From positions 1-23,720 of IMG/VR virus record IMGVR_UViG_3300031884_001575: a DNA stretch of 23,720 nt, one strand, 5' to 3'. The notes beneath the pieces were generated by a model that saw only the letters and a list, made by a program, of their open reading frames with translations, ran no database searches and had not been told where the DNA came from. Shown one piece after another: positions 21,187-23,720 of the stretch. Source of the DNA: a virus. Each line of letters opens with the position of its first letter. The stretch's first letter is position 1. A program made the position numbers and the translations under genes.

Positions 21187-21653
21187 TGACTAAATCAGCA
21201 GATGAAATTTACAAGGCGTTTTCGATGCTTCAGAGTGCCCGTGGAAGCCTGGAAAATAGATTCAATTCATTTGTACGAGAGGTGAGTTGTGTTTGGGATC
21301 AATCCCGACATAACCAAAATCATCTTCTTGGTATGGAATTGACGAAATCGCTGGAAAACTCAAGGTTTGAAATTGCCTTGTGTGGCAGGACTTTACAATT
21401 TGCCTTTACCGTTGGATTAACAGATGAAGGGCAACCGAGAGGGTGTATCACGTGCACTACGCCTGATGACAGATTCGAAGGTTCCAGAGCCGTGATCGCA
21501 GTCATCACATTCAAGATAAATGGCGATGTCGAGTACCCACCTAAACCGACTGATTTCGCTGATTCACTCCAAATAGACGATACCATCTCGGCGATTTACA
21601 TCATCAGTTACTGCGTCTACAAAGTACTGCGCCTGAAAGTTGTTTCGAGTTAA
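21186..21653 (+). CDS. Unknown protein of the A+T-richer cargo, 155 residues
   Basis: The start overlaps the previous stop. An N-terminal helical half ('KAFSMLQSARGSLENRFNSFVREV') precedes a beta-rich part ('RFEIALCGRTLQFAFTVGL', 'RAVIAVITFKINGDVEYPP') and a last hydrophobic helix ('ISAIYIISYCVYKVLRLKVV'). The family is unknown. Codon usage differs from the phage genes at 15-18 kb (many A/T third positions), suggesting separate acquisition. It is followed by a hairpin-prone gap of 45 bases. Confidence 0.65.
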   Translation: MTKSADEIYKAFSMLQSARGSLENRFNSFVREVSCVWDQSRHNQNHLLGMELTKSLENSRFEIALCGRTLQFAFTVGLTDEGQPRGCITCTTPDDRFEGSRAVIAVITFKINGDVEYPPKPTDFADSLQIDDTISAIYIISYCVYKVLRLKVVSS

Positions 21654-21698
21654 GCGGGTGTCTAGCTCTGTTCTCTATAGATACACGCCCAACTAATT

Positions 21699-22781
21699 AT
21701 GAGCATCACAAAATGGATCTCTTCACTATTCCAGAAACTTGAGCCTGAATCGGTAGACGCAAAAGATGCTGGCTTAGATGCAAGACAGGAGTCTGTAAAA
21801 ACCGAAGTCGCGTCAACCTTGGAAGATGCTGTTGCGGGCCTTAGTCCAGAGCAGCGGATGTTCTGGGACTATGCGTCACGCATTACGCAAGTTCTGAACG
21901 AGTCGTTGAACATTTCAAATAGCTCAAAAAATCCCGAAACCAAGGTGTCTCGTCTTGAGTTGGCCAAGTTGAAGCTAAATGAATTGGTGGAGTTAATCAA
22001 TGTTCATCCATACATCAAATTGACAAACATCGATGATGTTCGGAAGACCATTGAAAATCTCACAGAAAAGTATGTATCAGTGGGGTACTTTGCAGCAACG
22101 GAAGGTGCTGATCAAGGCTATCAGCAGGACGTCTGGAAACAGTGGAATGTACCAATGATGGATATGACCAAGGGGTTCAGATTCACGGCAACATTGCAGT
22201 TGCGCACTCCATTAAGAGTAATTTCGCGCCATATGGAATACCACGAAGGCCTTACAGATCCGCCCAGAATTGCACATACTCAATGGGAGGGATGTTGGCT
22301 TCCGGTTCTGAAGACGTGGGCCGAGCAGGGCATTGAAGGTCTACCCGAAATTCCAGATAATGGATACGTTGCATCCTCAGTTGGGCCACTTGAGAACCAC
22401 GGAGTAGATTTCCAAAAGTTTTTGGTTGCCTTAAGAACCATCGTTGAAAGCAATCAATCTATAGAAGCTAGACGAGATGCTATTGAGGGTGGTTTTATAA
22501 GTGGTCAATGGCGTGATTTTTGCATATTGCTGGGTGGCCATGAGGATATTAAAAATCGGTTTTTCCCGATGTTTATACACACTATAAATGGAATTCCAAG
22601 TAGCGTGTTGTTAGACCTGCAGAATAGGGGGTTAACCACTCCAAAAAAACTAGCGCAAGAGTCAGATGAATCTTTGCTTTCAATTAAAGGCATTGGCCCT
22701 GCAAAGTTGAAAGCTATTCGACTAGCCGCTGAAAGTGCTACCAATCAGAATGCAGAATTTTTGGATCTTGTTCGGCATTGA
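21699..22781 (+). CDS. Unknown protein with C-terminal helix-hairpin-helix
   Basis: The product has 360 residues. The N-terminal 120 residues are helical and charged. The middle, about 125-310, is a mixed domain with 'GFRFTATLQLRTPLRVISRHMEYHEG' and 'FQKFLVALRTIVESNQS', and I do not recognise it. Residues 316-343 ('RGLTTPKKLAQESDESLLSIKGIGPAKLKAIR') form a helix-hairpin-helix DNA-binding motif. The ATG at 21699 has no clear ribosome binding site. A+T-rich composition and location among phage genes fit a cargo gene, for example defence or DNA repair; there is no nuclease motif I can point to, so the function is unknown. Confidence 0.68.
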   Translation: MSITKWISSLFQKLEPESVDAKDAGLDARQESVKTEVASTLEDAVAGLSPEQRMFWDYASRITQVLNESLNISNSSKNPETKVSRLELAKLKLNELVELINVHPYIKLTNIDDVRKTIENLTEKYVSVGYFAATEGADQGYQQDVWKQWNVPMMDMTKGFRFTATLQLRTPLRVISRHMEYHEGLTDPPRIAHTQWEGCWLPVLKTWAEQGIEGLPEIPDNGYVASSVGPLENHGVDFQKFLVALRTIVESNQSIEARRDAIEGGFISGQWRDFCILLGGHEDIKNRFFPMFIHTINGIPSSVLLDLQNRGLTTPKKLAQESDESLLSIKGIGPAKLKAIRLAAESATNQNAEFLDLVRH

Positions 22782-22857
22782 TGGTTGGAGATTCGTGTCA
22801 AATACCAGAGCTGCAGTTGGTAATGCCACAGAAGAAGTGAGCGATGAAAAAGCCGGT

Positions 22858-23568
22858 TTAGGTCTTGATCTTGGTTGGACGCCAGCCCATTGCTTTGATC
22901 CAGAGACCTATACGTCGGTCGCTTGCATGACGGATTAGCTCCTTTTGCAACACGGGCTGAATGAAGTCTGCAGCAGCGGCATATGACCTGAAGTGTTTGC
23001 TGTTTGCCAGTTCCAGTGCGCGTCTCTTGTACTCGCCCCACAATGTGGCGTTTGCAGTCTTGGCCGCGGGGGACCTAACAGATTTACTCTCCTGCTTCTT
23101 GGCAGCAATCGTTTCGTTTATGGCCTGGGTGGTGGCCTGGGTAAGGTGATGATCTTCACGCTCAGAGTGCTGTTCTCCGCCATCGATGTCTATTGCCAAA
23201 TCGGAACAGGTCATACCTTCCAGCACCAAACCGATTGCAGCAGGCGTTGCGCCGGCAAGTTCAAAGGCCTCTTTCGCGGCTGCAAACTTCCAAAGCGCCA
23301 GCACCGCGAGCTTATCGAACGGATTGATCTCGCAATACCCAGTCGGGATGTCGACCAAGTGTGAGGAGGTGTCATGCCTCCTGAGCAGAAGGTCATAGTC
23401 CGAGATAAATGTGCGCACCATAGCCGGGGTGTCGGCAACAAGAAACATGGCCTTTGCATCTGCGGAGGTACAAGCCCTTCCTAGCATTACACGAGCCTCT
23501 TGACTCTCCAATACGAACAGTGCCACCGCATGCAGATGCTTATCCAATTGCTTCGCAATGCGGCGCAC
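22858..23568 (-). CDS. Unknown protein, 236 residues, possibly 5'-truncated
   Basis: The only start available is a GTG at 23568 without a ribosome binding site. The frame stays open for 11 codons further upstream ('SQEKAHNAAS') to a TAG, so the gene may have lost its natural start. The N-terminal half has 'NPFDKLAVLALWKFAAAKEAFE'. The second half has an acidic 'LAIDIDGGEQHSEREDHH' linker and ends with 'ATLWGEYKRRALELANSKHFRSYAAAADFIQPVLQKE', a helical block reminiscent of DNA-binding tails in integron and island proteins. No name can be given. It runs against the HhH gene, with 76 bases between the stops. Confidence 0.6.
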   Translation of the reverse strand: MRRIAKQLDKHLHAVALFVLESQEARVMLGRACTSADAKAMFLVADTPAMVRTFISDYDLLLRRHDTSSHLVDIPTGYCEINPFDKLAVLALWKFAAAKEAFELAGATPAAIGLVLEGMTCSDLAIDIDGGEQHSEREDHHLTQATTQAINETIAAKKQESKSVRSPAAKTANATLWGEYKRRALELANSKHFRSYAAAADFIQPVLQKELIRHASDRRIGLWIKAMGWRPTKIKT

Positions 23569-23720
23569 AGATGCGGCGTTGTGGGCTTTTTCTTGGCTCT
23601 ATGCCGTTTAGTGTGGAACTTGACGTCACAGGCACCGATGAGTTAGTCCGCCGGCCTGCGGCATTGCCAGCTGCATAGGGTTTGAAGGCAAGTGCTTGAG
23701 TTTGGACATGCGCAAATATG

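Noticed and set aside
23454-23678. Plus-strand open frame at the right end
   Set aside because: It is mostly antisense to the minus-strand gene, and the part beyond has no motif. The last 150 bases hold nothing I can support.
1-23720. tRNA gene, insertion sequence or clear att repeat marking an element border
   Set aside because: I looked for cloverleaf T-loop patterns, transposase motifs and long direct repeats near both ends and found none; borders may lie outside the window.

Overview
The window reads as accessory DNA of a betaproteobacterium, most likely a Comamonadaceae member (Rhodoferax, Polaromonas or Acidovorax type). This is inferred from moderately GC-rich coding sequence and from the protein families present; no rRNA or tRNA gene was found. 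Nearly all genes run on the + strand in tightly overlapping phage-style operons. Family names come from recognition of sequence features, not from database searches.

Left flank (1-2000): the 3' part of a DUF4747-like gene, a four-helix membrane protein, and a scar in which the 5' end of a restriction-endonuclease-like gene is joined to the 3' end of a tyrosine integrase gene. Early region (2000-7000): a Cro-like HTH gene with its own promoter, a BrnT-BrnA toxin-antitoxin pair on the minus strand, a shared divergent promoter, and a structured leader with the layout of the P1/P4 C4/CI antisense RNAs. This leader precedes a run of small phage-type genes, a winged-helix replication-initiator-like gene with five palindromic iterons inside it, and an HTH protein of unknown role.

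Replication region (7000-14160): an AlpA-like regulator, a ParB-domain protein, an SF2 helicase with a zinc finger, a Toprim primase, and a second winged-helix initiator-like gene with a different internal iteron array. Small unknown genes follow. Tail module (14188-18221): a second AlpA-like gene overlaps by ATGA a tail assembly chaperone pair, joined by an apparent programmed -1 frameshift site, and then a complete 931-residue tape measure protein. No terminase, portal, capsid, tail tube, baseplate or lysis gene is visible. The element is therefore either a heavily deleted prophage or a phage satellite that keeps its own replication and supplies only the parts that set tail length.

Right part (18222-23720): small unknown genes, including a pair overlapping in different frames, and a diverged second copy of a segment of the early gene at 3537. 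A structured intergenic region, a lipoprotein, a minus-strand single-pass membrane protein and A+T-richer cargo genes follow, one ending in a helix-hairpin-helix motif. The last gene is an unknown minus-strand gene. Neither end of the element nor a functional integrase can be placed inside the window.
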